NCBI GenBank assembly: GCA_018449595.1
Contig: JAAVUU010000008.1
Location: 62,001 to 126,000, forward strand
Reading direction: 5' to 3'
Source: Rhizobiales bacterium dw_265
Lineage (GTDB): Bacteria > Pseudomonadota > Alphaproteobacteria > Micropepsales > Micropepsaceae
DNA: 64,000 nucleotides
Positions within the stretch are counted from its first letter, which is position 1. Each line of letters begins with the position of its first letter. Shown here one piece after another: positions 7,734-17,000 of this stretch. The notes under the pieces were generated by a model that was given only the letters and a program-made list of their open reading frames with translations, was not told where the DNA came from and ran no database searches. Position numbers and translations under genes: made by a program.

Positions 7734-8141
7734 ATGCAGGTCCAAGACGACGACAAGCCGTATGACGACATCAACATCACACCGATGCTCGATCTGGCGT
7801 ATGTGCTGCTGATCATCTTCATCATCATGACGACGGCCTCGGTGCAGGGCATCAAGGTCGATCTGCCGAAGGCGAGCGCATCTACCAGCCTTGCCAAGCC
7901 CAAGACCAAGGCCATCACCGTCAACAACAATGGCGACATTTTCCTGGATGCCTATCCGGTGACGATGCCGCAGCTGGAAGACCAACTGCGCGCCGCCAAG
8001 GCCAGTGAGCCGGATTTTCCGGTGGTACTGAAAGGCGATTCCGCCGTGCAGTACCAGAAGGTGATGGACGTGCTCGACCTGTTGCGCCGCCTGGACCTGA
8101 ACCAGGTCGGTCTGGTGACCGGCAAGCAAGAAAAGAGCTGA
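7734..8141 (+). CDS. exbD: ExbD-type proton-channel subunit
   Basis: This 135-residue protein has the typical ExbD/TolR design: a short cytoplasmic N-terminus, one membrane helix (about 15-37) and a periplasmic domain. The signature INITPMLDLAYVLLIIF is present, including Asp20, the counterpart of the essential Asp25 of E. coli ExbD. The ribosome site AGGGAA precedes the ATG by about ten bases. The gene lies between the ExbB fusion and tonB, so all motor parts are co-transcribed with the TpsB transporter. Length is normal, and nothing is missing from the family pattern. Confidence 0.93.
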   Translation: MQVQDDDKPYDDINITPMLDLAYVLLIIFIIMTTASVQGIKVDLPKASASTSLAKPKTKAITVNNNGDIFLDAYPVTMPQLEDQLRAAKASEPDFPVVLKGDSAVQYQKVMDVLDLLRRLDLNQVGLVTGKQEKS

Positions 8142-8149
8142 GGCGCGAG

Positions 8150-8830
8150 GTGGTGGATACCGGCGACAATTGGGAGAATGAGGGCCATTCGCGCTCCGCG
8201 CCCTATTTGCGTTTGGGCGGCTTTGCCGCCGTCTTGCTGCTGATCGGGACGGCGATATGGCTTCTGGCGTCCCAAACCACCGGCGAGCGCCGCGAGACGC
8301 CGGAAACCCCGGTGGTGATGCTGACCCCGCCGCCGCCCCCGCCACCACCACCCCAGGAAAAACCCCCGGAGCCCCTGAAACCCGTCGAAACGCCCACACC
8401 CACGCCCAACACGCCGCCCAAGCCGGCGGCTGCCCCCAGGGCGATGACCGAAGCAGGGCCGCCCCAGGCAGGTCAGGATGCTTTTGGCGTCCAAAGCGGC
8501 AATGGGGGCGGCATGGTGGTTGGCGGCGACATCAACGGCTCCGACAGCGCCTTTACCGAGGACAATTATCGTCGTTATCTTGCTTCGGCTCTGCAGCAGG
8601 CGGTCGAATCCGACGACAAGCTCAGCCATTTGATCTTCGTCACCCAGGTGCAGATCTGGATCGGATCGGATGGGGCGGTCAGCAAGGTCGTGATCGTCAA
8701 ATCCAGTGGCGACGAAAAGATCGACCGCGATCTGGTGGCACAGTTGGAGTCGGTACACCATCTCGACCAGTCACCGCCGCCGGGGGTGAAGTTTCCGGCG
8801 CGGATTGCCCTGAGCGGACGCCGGATGTGA
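8150..8830 (+). CDS. tonB: TonB energy-transducing protein
   Basis: This 226-residue protein has a membrane helix at about 22-40 (LGGFAAVLLLIGTAIWLLAS), a long proline-rich linker (a run of nine prolines, then repeated K/E/T-P pairs at about 60-95) and a TonB_C-type domain at about 140-226. It should carry energy from the ExbB-ExbD motor to an outer-membrane partner. Two adjacent GTG codons (8150 and 8153) can serve as start, nine bases after the exbD stop. The SxxxH motif seen in the membrane helix of classical TonB proteins is absent here but present in the second TonB of this window (29756-30445). No TonB-dependent receptor is encoded nearby, so the partner is probably TpsB or the putative porin (inference). 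Confidence 0.9.
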   Translation: MVDTGDNWENEGHSRSAPYLRLGGFAAVLLLIGTAIWLLASQTTGERRETPETPVVMLTPPPPPPPPPQEKPPEPLKPVETPTPTPNTPPKPAAAPRAMTEAGPPQAGQDAFGVQSGNGGGMVVGGDINGSDSAFTEDNYRRYLASALQQAVESDDKLSHLIFVTQVQIWIGSDGAVSKVVIVKSSGDEKIDRDLVAQLESVHHLDQSPPPGVKFPARIALSGRRM

Positions 8831-8849
8831 GTGCTGGCCAAGCCAAGAA

Positions 8850-8880
8850 TGACACGAAAGCTTCACGAAGTTGCATGTCG
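8850..8880 (+). promoter_or_regulatory. shared bipartite promoter-like element, copy B (before the luxR-type gene)
   Basis: TGACACGAAAGCTTCA (8850-8865), ten bases, then TGTCG (8876-8880). It matches the other copies at all positions they share (TGAC, AAA, CTTCA, TGTCG) and differs at only a few variable bases. It lies 119 bases before the ATG of the LuxR-type regulator and on the same strand. Confidence 0.55.
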
Positions 8881-8999
8881 CACCGTGAACCTGGCCATTG
8901 TCTCCCCTAGAGGCGGATTGAGCGACAGCGGCGGATGACATCGTCAATACGGTCCCTGCGTTCCGGAACATTTCCCGATCTTCCGGTCCCCACACGGCC

Positions 9000-9743
9000 A
9001 TGACACCCAGCGTCGTTCAATCCGTCTCGATCCCACCAAATACGTTGCCGGAAACCCGTACCGCGACCTTCGGGATGGGCGGACTGAAGGCGATGCTGGC
9101 CGACGTTGTGGTCTCTCAAGCCTTTTCGGGCGGGTTCTATGTGCATCTCGGCCATCAACCGTGCGAGATAGGCAAGGGCTCTCTGCCTGCTTCTGTCGTC
9201 AGCTTTGGCGGGCTCAATGAAACCCAATATCTGCGACGCGGCTATTTCGAGATCGATCCCTTCGCGCGTCGCGCATCTCGAGCTTTTTTGCCGTCGCGCT
9301 GGATTTTGGCGGAGCTTGGAAAGCCGGATGCCGAAGGTCTACCTTTCTTGCGAGCCCTGGAAGCTTATGGCGCCGTAGCAGGCGTCATGGTGCCGATTCA
9401 AGACCATGCCGCAGGACCCGCATTCGTCAACTTCTATGGCCCGCAAACCGTGACGGAATGCGCGGCCCAGGACGGCCGGCTGATGTTGGCGGTCTGCCGC
9501 CTGCATGTTGCGGCGCGGCGCATTGCCCCCGTATCGTCGTCCGAAGTCGTCTTGACGGTCAGAGAAATCCAAATCCTGCGTTTGGCCGCGCAAGGGCGTA
9601 CCGAGCCGGAGACAGCGCATTTGCTGGCGCTCAGCCGACGGGGCGTGCAATTCCATTTCGCCCGCGCCATGGCGAAGCTGGATGCGCCGAACAAGACCGC
9701 CGCCGTGGCGCGGGCGGTGAGCGCCGGGCTGATCCGAATATAA
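9000..9743 (+). CDS. LuxR-family regulator with autoinducer-binding-type domain (orphan)
   Basis: This 247-residue protein has an N-terminal part like the autoinducer-binding domain (PF03472), with a GYFEIDPFARR segment that keeps the YxxxDP pattern, a following Trp (PSRW) and GAVAGVMVPI. A LuxR/GerE helix-turn-helix of the quorum-sensing subtype lies at about 180-245 (LTVREIQILRLAAQGRT, VQFHFARAMAKLDAPNK, AVARAVSAGLI). No luxI-type synthase is found in the window, so it is an orphan. A lux-box-like palindrome occurs 160 bases downstream and again at 11.66 kb, so its likely targets are the Hint-domain and sulfotransferase genes. Its own promoter carries element B. No convincing ribosome site is visible. 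Whether it binds an acyl-homoserine lactone cannot be told. Confidence 0.85.
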   Translation: MTPSVVQSVSIPPNTLPETRTATFGMGGLKAMLADVVVSQAFSGGFYVHLGHQPCEIGKGSLPASVVSFGGLNETQYLRRGYFEIDPFARRASRAFLPSRWILAELGKPDAEGLPFLRALEAYGAVAGVMVPIQDHAAGPAFVNFYGPQTVTECAAQDGRLMLAVCRLHVAARRIAPVSSSEVVLTVREIQILRLAAQGRTEPETAHLLALSRRGVQFHFARAMAKLDAPNKTAAVARAVSAGLIRI

Positions 9744-9902
9744 GGCGCGGAAGCGTCGTTCGAGACGCGGTTGGCATCCACCTGCATGGTCCCGGTGCAA
9801 GAATGGGGTTTGCCGTGCCGGTCTTGGCGCTGGCGGATGTGGCAACACCGCGGTCCCTGGACGTCAGAGCATATTGGCCAGTAGGCAAAAAAAGTTTCGC
9901 GC

Positions 9903-9918
9903 CTGTGCTTAAGCACAG
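9903..9918. promoter_or_regulatory. lux-box-like palindrome, copy 1 (before the Hint-domain gene)
   Basis: CTGTGCTTAAGCACAG is a perfect 16-bp palindrome followed by TGAC. The same 20 bases recur at 11662. It fits the CT-N12-AG layout of lux/tra boxes and stands 91 bases before the Hint-domain ATG at 10010, next to a LuxR-type gene. Role as operator is inferred. Confidence 0.65.
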
Positions 9919-10009
9919 TGACCGCCGCAAGGACTTGATCAAGATGGCGGACAACGCGCGTGTGCGCTTCTAACCCGGCACAGCCCGCCGGCCGAAAGGA
10001 TGAATCGAT

Positions 10010-11500
10010 ATGTCCGGTCTCGATCAGGCGACCCTGAACACTCTGAATGGCGCTCAGTTCACATCGGGCGGCATCATGGTCAATCCCGGACTGGGTTCGG
10101 CGGGTATCAGTTATGCCGACGGGATCATAACACAAAATTCTCCGTCAAACACCGTAGGCTACCATATGGGGGCTGGATCGTATACTTATACGATACACGT
10201 CTTGAGCAGCCAATATGAAGCGCCGGGCGCAAGTGGGCCAGGGTCGATGGCCGTATTTGGTACGATCAATTTTTCGTATGAGGAATTTGGAGTTGACACG
10301 CCAGTTGGCGGGCTTGTGACATATGAGATCGTTGGATTTAATCAAGATCAACTATTGCTTTATGCGGCGCACCAGGACGGCAGCGGGCACTATATAGGTC
10401 CCGAAATAGGCAGTTTGGGGGCCAATTCGTTTATCTTCTTGGAATCTCCGTTCCCGGCTTTTCCGGACAGCTTCTATAACAATGTCAGCGCGGCCGCGAA
10501 CGGCGGCGTCACCTATACGCCACCTTGCTTTGCCGAGGGCGTACGGGTGCGCACGTTGCGCGGCGAGGTGGCGGTGGAGGATCTGGTCGAAGGCGACGAA
10601 GTGGTTACGGCCTCCGGCGGCGTGCGTCCGGTGATCTGGATCGGCAGCCGCCGGGTGAAGGTCGCGGCCTATCCTCGGCCTGAGGAAGTCAATCCCGTAC
10701 GCGTCCGCGCCGGCGCTTTCGGCGAAGGGGCGCCCGTCCGCGACCTGCGCTTGTCGCCCGGCCATGCCGTATATGTGGATGGGGTGCTGGTCCCCGTCAG
10801 CCGCCTGGTCAACGGCGCCACCATCGTCCAGGAAGCAGTGGATGCGGTGCGCTACTTCCATATCGAACTGGACGCCCACGATGTGTTGCTGGCCGAGGGG
10901 CTGGCCTGCGAAAGCTATCTCGATGACGGCAACCGCGAGGTGTTCGCCAATTCGCCCGAGCATGTCGCCTTGTATGGCCGCCTCGACCCGATCGACTGGG
11001 AGCAGGCCTGTGCCCCGGTGGTCAACGCCGGACCGCGGCTTGCCGCGATCCAGAGCGGCTTGCACGCTCGCGCCGAACAGATGGGCTGGGTTAAAACCGC
11101 CGAGTCCGCTCTGCAGTTGATGGCCGGTGGCACGATCATGGAGCCGCTGCGGACCGCAAACGGACGGATGTGGTTCATGATCCCAGCGGGTGAGATGAAG
11201 CTGCTCTCCAATGCCGGCAGGCCGAGCGAGCTGATCCCGGGCCATGGCGACAGCCGCCGCTTGGGCGTGGCCGTGAGCGAAGTGCGGGTGGACGGCGAAG
11301 CGCTGGACCTGAATGACGAAGCGTTCGGCGTCGGGTTCCACCCGATGGAGCGGGATGACCGTATGTCCTGGCGCTGGACCGACGGCGAGGCGAGCCTGAC
11401 CTTGGCCGCTCCGGCCTTGATCGAGATCGTCGTGCCCATGGCCGCGCCAAGCTGGTCACGTCCCGCTGCCACCACGCTCCGCCTCGTCCACGCCGGCTGA
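10010..11500 (+). CDS. Hint-domain surface or secreted protein
   Basis: This 496-residue protein carries a Hint_2-type domain (PF13403) at about 172-330. It begins with the expected cysteine (TPPCFAEGVRVRTLRGEVAV) and continues with VRDLRLSPGHAVYVDGVLV and FHIELDAHDVLLAEGLACES. Hint domains are self-cleaving folds; in this family they are attached to extracellular or cell-surface proteins. Residues 1-170 match nothing I recognise and are Gly/Ser/Tyr-rich, with no classical signal peptide. Residues 340-496 are probably a second beta-rich module. The DNA for residues 1-160 is visibly AT-richer than the Hint part, suggesting module exchange. The ribosome site AAAGGA fits the ATG at 10010 better than the one at 10000. 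Expression is probably controlled by the palindrome at 9903. Confidence 0.82.
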   Translation: MSGLDQATLNTLNGAQFTSGGIMVNPGLGSAGISYADGIITQNSPSNTVGYHMGAGSYTYTIHVLSSQYEAPGASGPGSMAVFGTINFSYEEFGVDTPVGGLVTYEIVGFNQDQLLLYAAHQDGSGHYIGPEIGSLGANSFIFLESPFPAFPDSFYNNVSAAANGGVTYTPPCFAEGVRVRTLRGEVAVEDLVEGDEVVTASGGVRPVIWIGSRRVKVAAYPRPEEVNPVRVRAGAFGEGAPVRDLRLSPGHAVYVDGVLVPVSRLVNGATIVQEAVDAVRYFHIELDAHDVLLAEGLACESYLDDGNREVFANSPEHVALYGRLDPIDWEQACAPVVNAGPRLAAIQSGLHARAEQMGWVKTAESALQLMAGGTIMEPLRTANGRMWFMIPAGEMKLLSNAGRPSELIPGHGDSRRLGVAVSEVRVDGEALDLNDEAFGVGFHPMERDDRMSWRWTDGEASLTLAAPALIEIVVPMAAPSWSRPAATTLRLVHAG

Positions 11501-11543
11501 AGCCGGGTTTCCCTCCTATCCTCTGTTCGATGCGTATGCATTT

Positions 11544-11572
11544 ACCCCTTCCCCGCAAAGCGGGGGAGGGGG
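11544..11572. repeat. G/C-rich inverted repeat after the Hint-domain gene
   Basis: CCCCTTCCCCGC and GCGGGGGAGGGGG face each other across an AAA loop, 44 bases after the Hint stop. The arms pair over about 11 positions with a mismatch. There is no T tract. It may be a dispersed intergenic repeat of the REP type or a weak terminator. Confidence 0.5.
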
Positions 11573-11661
11573 ATTGGCGTCGTCGTCGGCTGATCCAGAT
11601 GGCCTTTATCTGCGAACTGGCTGCGGTGGCTCCATCGGCTGTTCGGGAAAGATCCTGCCGA

Positions 11662-11677
11662 CTGTGCTTAAGCACAG
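11662..11677. promoter_or_regulatory. lux-box-like palindrome, copy 2 (before the sulfotransferase gene)
   Basis: The site is identical to the palindrome at 9903 over CTGTGCTTAAGCACAG plus the following TGAC, and stands 85 bases before the ATG at 11763. Near-equal spacing to the two start codons supports a shared operator for the LuxR-type regulator. Confidence 0.65.
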
Positions 11678-11762
11678 TGACAGTTCGGGCTGGTCCGCCA
11701 ATGGTGATCCGCCCGCGCGTCTGGAGCGCGAGAGTTGGCGCGCAGCCGGGAAGAGCAACCGA

Positions 11763-13622
11763 ATGTCCGACGTTCTTGAAGCCGAACGCCCCGCAATCCG
11801 ATCGCCGGAGGCGAAGCCTTGTCCGTGCGGTTCAGGCCTGCGGGCGGAGCGTTGCTGCAGCCTGAACCTGGCCAACACGCCGCGCGTGGCGCTGGAAGGG
11901 CCTCTCGCCGAGCAGGTAACGCGGATGTCGCGCGCTGCCGCCGATGGCGAGCGCAAGCTAGCCGAGCACCTGGCGCTGGAGATCTTGGAGGTTGCGCCGG
12001 GCCAGCGGGCGGCCCTGGGGGTGCTCTACAACGTGTGCAAGGACGACGGTCGGTTGCCGGCGGCCGAGGCCTTGGCGCGCCGGTTGGCCGCGTTCTATCC
12101 CAACGACGCTATCTCCCAGATGGTCGCTGCTCAATTCTTCCTAGCCAAAAATGATTTTGCCCGGGCCATGCCCTTTGCCCGCATGCTGGTGCGCCTCGCG
12201 CCCGAGTCGGCGCCGGCCCACGCCCTCATGGGCCGCGTATTCAACGGCACCAACCACGCGAAGGCGGCGGAACACCACTTGCGGCGCGCCATGGTGCTGG
12301 GCGAGGCCGAAGACCTGGAAGCCGAAGAAGGCCTGGGCATTGCGCTACGCGGTCAGGGCCGATTTGAGGAGGCGCGCGCGATCTTCGCCAAGGTGCTGGA
12401 GCGGGGCGAGAACCTCAATGCGCTGCTGGCCTGGGCATCGCTGGAGGAGGCAGACCGCAAATTCGATGCGGCCGCAACCCTTCTCGACCGTGCGGCCGTC
12501 TTGGCACCCACTGGACCTCGGGTGGCGCTGGGACGCGCCAACCTGCACCGCCGCGCCAAATCCTATGAAAGGGCTCTGGAAGATCTGGAGGGGCTCGACA
12601 CGCGTTTCCAAGAAGTTGGCTTCAGCGCAGCAGCATCGCTGCTCGAAAAGGGCCAGGTGCTCGACGCCCTGGGCCGCTATGACGAGGCATTCGAAGCCTT
12701 CGTCGGCTACAAGCGCAAGATGCGGGAACAGACCGGCCATGTCTACGCAGCCGATTACGCCCAGGACTTGGTCGCTCGCCTGAAGGACTTCTTTACGGAG
12801 GGGCGCAGCAAGCTGATGCCTCGAGCCGGGGTGCGCTCCGAGACGGCCCAGCCGATCTTCGTGGTCGGCTTTCCCCGCTCGGGTACCACTTTGGTGGAGC
12901 AGACATTGGCCTCGCATCCCGACATCTCCGCCGGCGATGAACTGCAGATCATCAGCGCCATGACCGAGCGGATGCAGCCGCTGCTGGGCAGTCCCGGCAT
13001 CTATCCCATGGCGCTCAGTGAGCTCTGGCTGGGGGATCGCATGGGGTTGATTGACACCCTGCGCGACCACTACCTCAACGAAGCGGCGCGCGTGGGCGCG
13101 ATCGTTCCGGGCAAGCGCTGGTTCACCGACAAGATGCCGCTGAACGAGACCCATCTCGGCTTAATCAGTTTGCTGTTTCCGCAGTCGCCGGTGATCCATT
13201 TGGTCCGGCACCCGCTGGACGTGGTGCTGTCGGTCTTCTCCAATGGGCTGACACACGGGTTCAACTGCGCATTGGACCTGGAGACGGCGGCGCGCCACTA
13301 CGCCTTGATTGCCGACCTGATCAAGCATTACCTGACAGTAATGCCGATCAACTACAAGACGGTGCGTTACGAGGACTTGGTGGTGGATCAGGAGACGCAG
13401 GTGAGGGGCCTGCTCGACTTTATCGGCGCGCCGTTTGACGCGCACGTACTGAATTTCCACGAGAACGCACGCCCCGCACGCACCGCAAGCTATGCCCAGG
13501 TGACCGAGAAACTGTATGATCGTTCGCGCTATCGCTACCGCAACTATCGCCGCCAACTGGAGCCGGTCATTCCGATACTGGAGCCGGCCATCCGCGACCT
13601 CGGCTACATAATCGAAGATTGA
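11763..13622 (+). CDS. SEC-C - TPR - sulfotransferase protein
   Basis: From the ATG at 11763 the protein is 619 residues. A short SEC-C-like metal motif opens it (CPCGSGLRAERCC, about 20-32). A row of TPR-like helix pairs follows from about 55 to 330. A sulfotransferase domain fills the rest, with the 5'-phosphosulfate loop VVGFPRSGTTLVEQ at about 365 and the 3'-phosphate motif VIHLVRHPLDVVLS at about 476. It should transfer sulfate from PAPS to a protein or glycan, with the TPRs binding the acceptor. No signal peptide is seen, so it acts in the cytoplasm. Its position beside surface-protein genes and a lux-box-like operator suggests the acceptor is a surface component, but that is inference. 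The frame is open upstream to 11574; 11763 was chosen because the SEC-C motif follows directly. Confidence 0.85.
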   Translation: MSDVLEAERPAIRSPEAKPCPCGSGLRAERCCSLNLANTPRVALEGPLAEQVTRMSRAAADGERKLAEHLALEILEVAPGQRAALGVLYNVCKDDGRLPAAEALARRLAAFYPNDAISQMVAAQFFLAKNDFARAMPFARMLVRLAPESAPAHALMGRVFNGTNHAKAAEHHLRRAMVLGEAEDLEAEEGLGIALRGQGRFEEARAIFAKVLERGENLNALLAWASLEEADRKFDAAATLLDRAAVLAPTGPRVALGRANLHRRAKSYERALEDLEGLDTRFQEVGFSAAASLLEKGQVLDALGRYDEAFEAFVGYKRKMREQTGHVYAADYAQDLVARLKDFFTEGRSKLMPRAGVRSETAQPIFVVGFPRSGTTLVEQTLASHPDISAGDELQIISAMTERMQPLLGSPGIYPMALSELWLGDRMGLIDTLRDHYLNEAARVGAIVPGKRWFTDKMPLNETHLGLISLLFPQSPVIHLVRHPLDVVLSVFSNGLTHGFNCALDLETAARHYALIADLIKHYLTVMPINYKTVRYEDLVVDQETQVRGLLDFIGAPFDAHVLNFHENARPARTASYAQVTEKLYDRSRYRYRNYRRQLEPVIPILEPAIRDLGYIIED

Positions 13623-13626
13623 ATGC

Positions 13627-13644
13627 GTCGCCTTAGATGGCGAC
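13627..13644 (+). terminator. weak hairpin after the sulfotransferase gene
   Basis: GTCGCC and GGCGAC pair perfectly around a six-base loop, four bases past the stop codon. No T tract follows, so termination would be Rho-dependent or inefficient. Confidence 0.35.
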
Positions 13645-14039
13645 CAGTTAACGGCCGACACCGGCGGAGCGCCCGTTAGGGTCCTTGCATATCGCGGCAT
13701 GTTCTCATGCCGCCTTGCGCCGAACGATATCCGCGCTGACAAGCCGATCGAGGGCCGGGCTGAAGTTTCGGCGCTGCCCCGTACCGCGAAGTCGCAGTTT
13801 CCACTCTATGGGTCAGAGACTCGTCGCGCGCGTCTTTGTGCTCCGACCAGGTCGCGATAATCCCACGCGCGCGATGAGGCCAGGGGTGATACCGGTGCGC
13901 GGAACAGATCGTCCAGGCTATCCTAACTTCCCGCGCTTCACCGCGTGCTGGGATCGCCGGCCATGCTATCCTGCCTGCGATAGGTGCGCGCTCTAGTGAT
14001 CGGCCGGCTGCATCATACGCCCTCGGATAAGGACCCTGT
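13645..14039. other. convergent intergenic region, no gene seen
   Basis: This stretch lies between the ends of the sulfotransferase (plus) and haemagglutinin (minus) genes. Open frames of about 100-130 codons exist on both strands but overlap each other, are rich in Arg/Pro and resemble no family. I find no clear terminator, repeat or RNA gene. Confidence 0.4.
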
Positions 14040-17000
14040 CTAGTTACCAAAGCCCAGGACATCGACGGTTATGACGGAACGAGATGTATCTGGCGTTTGC
14101 GCGCCGGCAACGATGCTCTGTATGGCTCTGACAGCCGCACTGCTAGCGGCCGCGGCCTGGGGGGATACATTGGCAACCGCGTTGGTCGGAAGCCCGATAG
14201 CCGTGCCATTGCCGATATTGGTGAAATTGTTGGCGTTGGCGACGTGAAGCGCGGCAATATACAGGTTGCCCGAAAAGCGCACGCCGGCCGCGCCCGCATC
14301 GACGGTGCCGCGGGGGGCAACGAGGTATACTGCCGGCGCAGCCACGCCCGGCGCAGGCTCAAAGGCGGCAATGCCGGCGCCGGTAACGGAACTTGCCTGG
14401 TCAAGTTGGCTGAAGGCGTCTGCGTCGACGTTCACGACCACCGGAGGGAAGTTGGACGAGGTCTTGGGTCCCTCGCCGGCGTTCAGGTCGCCGTTGGAAG
14501 ACCACATGATGATGTCGCCACCCTGTTCGGTGAACAGGCGGCTCTGGTTCAGCACGAAGTCACCGTCGGTGAAGGTCGAGATGCCGCCGCCGCGCAGGGT
14601 GAGGACACCTTCATAACCCGCCGGGATGCTGTCGATGGGTGTGATCACCGTTTTTCCTGCGTCGCTGCCACCAACGATTGATGCGCCGTTTGTATCCGGA
14701 TTGCCGTAATACAGCAGCGGCGCGTCGGAGTAGCGGCGGGCCGCCTGCTGCGCCGTGGCGACGGTGGACCCCGCCAGCACCCGGCCGCCGGGACCCAGGA
14801 TGTCGATATTTCCGCCGAACTGGGTCTCGATCGTGGCGAGACGAAGGTCTAGGTCGCCCGTATGGATCAGGGTATTGGCGCCGTTTGAGCCACCAGTCAG
14901 GTTATTGGCCGTATAGCCGAGCGAAGACGGGAACAGCAGGTTCACTGCCGTATAGCCGCGTTGGTAGTTATCGAGGGTCGGTCCCGGTACCGATGTCAGC
15001 GATAGTTCGCTGAAGTAGACCTGCAGCAGGAAGGGACGTTGCTGCAGCGGCGGCAGGGCGGCGAAGGCCTGATAGGCTTGATCGTAGCTCACCGCTGTGG
15101 TGCCGAACGCGGTGGCGAGAGCGGCGGGTTGCTGCGTCTGCATGTAAGCAATCAACTGCGGTGCATAGATCGGCTGGCTCTTGTCCGGCACGAAGATGTT
15201 ATTTGAATTCAGTGTTTCGTTGAAAAGATAATCGGGAAGATTCGTGGTGTTGGTGGGGTCCAAGTAATAGTTCAATAGGGCGTTGAAATCTTGGCCTTTG
15301 GCTACACCAAACTCGAGATAAATGCTGGCGCTTTGAGGGGCGAGATTGGGGTTCCAGGTGTTGCCGACGGCCAACACACCGCCAGCAAAGCTCTCCTCGG
15401 CGCCACCCACGTTGATCGTCGCTGACGTCAGGAATGGGCCAAGATCGCGGCCAGCTTCCAGCATGAGCGAGCCTGGACCGCCGAGCACGAAGACGTTGCC
15501 CTGTACGACTGGTTCTTGCGTCGTTGATAATTTACCGGCGGAGTCGATTGCGTTTTCCAGCTGCGTCGTGGCGGTGATATCGCGGCCCGCGACAATGCGG
15601 GTGATGTCGCTGCTGTTCAGGTTCTGACCGAAGAAAGCCATGTTGACGATGTCGCGCCCGGCGCCGATGCGCGTCTGCTTGGGTGTAGACAGGACCACGT
15701 TCTCGATGTCGCCGCCGGCATAGATACGATTGGGGATGGGATCGTTCTGGTGCAGGTTGCGTGGGTCGTGCTGCGCCTGAAGTTGGGCGATGGTGGTGTT
15801 GGGCAGCACGACCGGAAAGAGGTCGCTCGAGCCAGGCTCGCTGTCCAGCATGGCGACGTTCACCGGTGTGATGTCGGCGCCTGCCGCGAGGGTGAGGGTG
15901 CCGCTGGTACTGGGATCGAGCAATACAGCATGCACGCTGATGTTGCTGTTCAGGTTCAAATCACCTCCCAACGCTACAGCCGTCAGGGATCCCGGCAGGA
16001 CAGCGGTGGTTGTTTGTCCGCCCATGGGAAGCACGTCGCTGCCGACGTTGGCAAAGGTGACGGAGCCGTCGCCTACAATCGATACCCCGGCGTTGGCGGA
16101 ATAGAAGTTTGAGGCGTAGGCGTCGCTGGTGATGTTGGAGTTGGTCGCGGTGCTGTTTTGCACCCCAAGGGCGGCGACGCCCTGGATTGTCACGTCGCCA
16201 TGGGCGCTGAGGTCGACGGTCGCGTCCGCCAGGCGCAAGCGCAGGGTGTTGCCGGCTGTGGTGTTGCCGGGCAGGGAGCCGGCGGAACGTACGCCGCCGC
16301 CAACCGTGATCTTGCCGACGCCTGAGGCGACGTCCACCCGCCCGCCGAGCAGGTCGCCACCTGCGGAAATGGTCACGTTTCCACCACCGAAGGTGAGTTG
16401 GCCCTGGCTGATCTGCCCCGCCACGACACCTCCGGTGGCGGCACCCGTCGTCACGGAGGTGTCGGCCACGACCGTCAGGTCCGACACCTTGCCACCAGCC
16501 TTCACCGTCACGTCGCCGCCGCCCAGCGTGCCCGCGCCTTCGGTGAACAGCTGCGGATTGACCAGAATGTTTGTGCTGACGCCCGCGCCCGCGGCGCCGA
16601 CGGTGCCGATACGCCAAGGCTGGTCGTACCAGCCGATGAAGACGCCACCGGCCCCGGTCGTGGACGGGCTCGCTGAGAGGCGTGTCTCGTTGTAAACGTC
16701 GCGCCGACTCAATACGTCGCCGCCTGCGACCAGGGATATGTTGCCGCCGCCGTTGGCGTAGACAGGATTGCTGACCAGCACACCGGTCAAGCCTTGCGAC
16801 CCAGATGTCGGGGCCGAAACGCCATAGCCATAGTCGATCACACCGATGTTCTCGTCGAGTGTCTCGAAGGCGGAGGGGTCCAGTGTGATGGTGGTGCCGG
16901 TCGTGGTGTCCACTGCGGTTACCGCTTTGGGGATGACGAGGGCGCCGGCGGTGTAGATCGCCGCTCCACCTTGCTGGAGGCCCGCGCCGGGGGTGGTGGT

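Noticed and set aside
13676..14062. 128-codon minus-strand frame between the sulfotransferase and haemagglutinin genes
   Set aside because: It overlaps the haemagglutinin end and competing frames on the other strand, and its Arg/Ala-rich text matches nothing.
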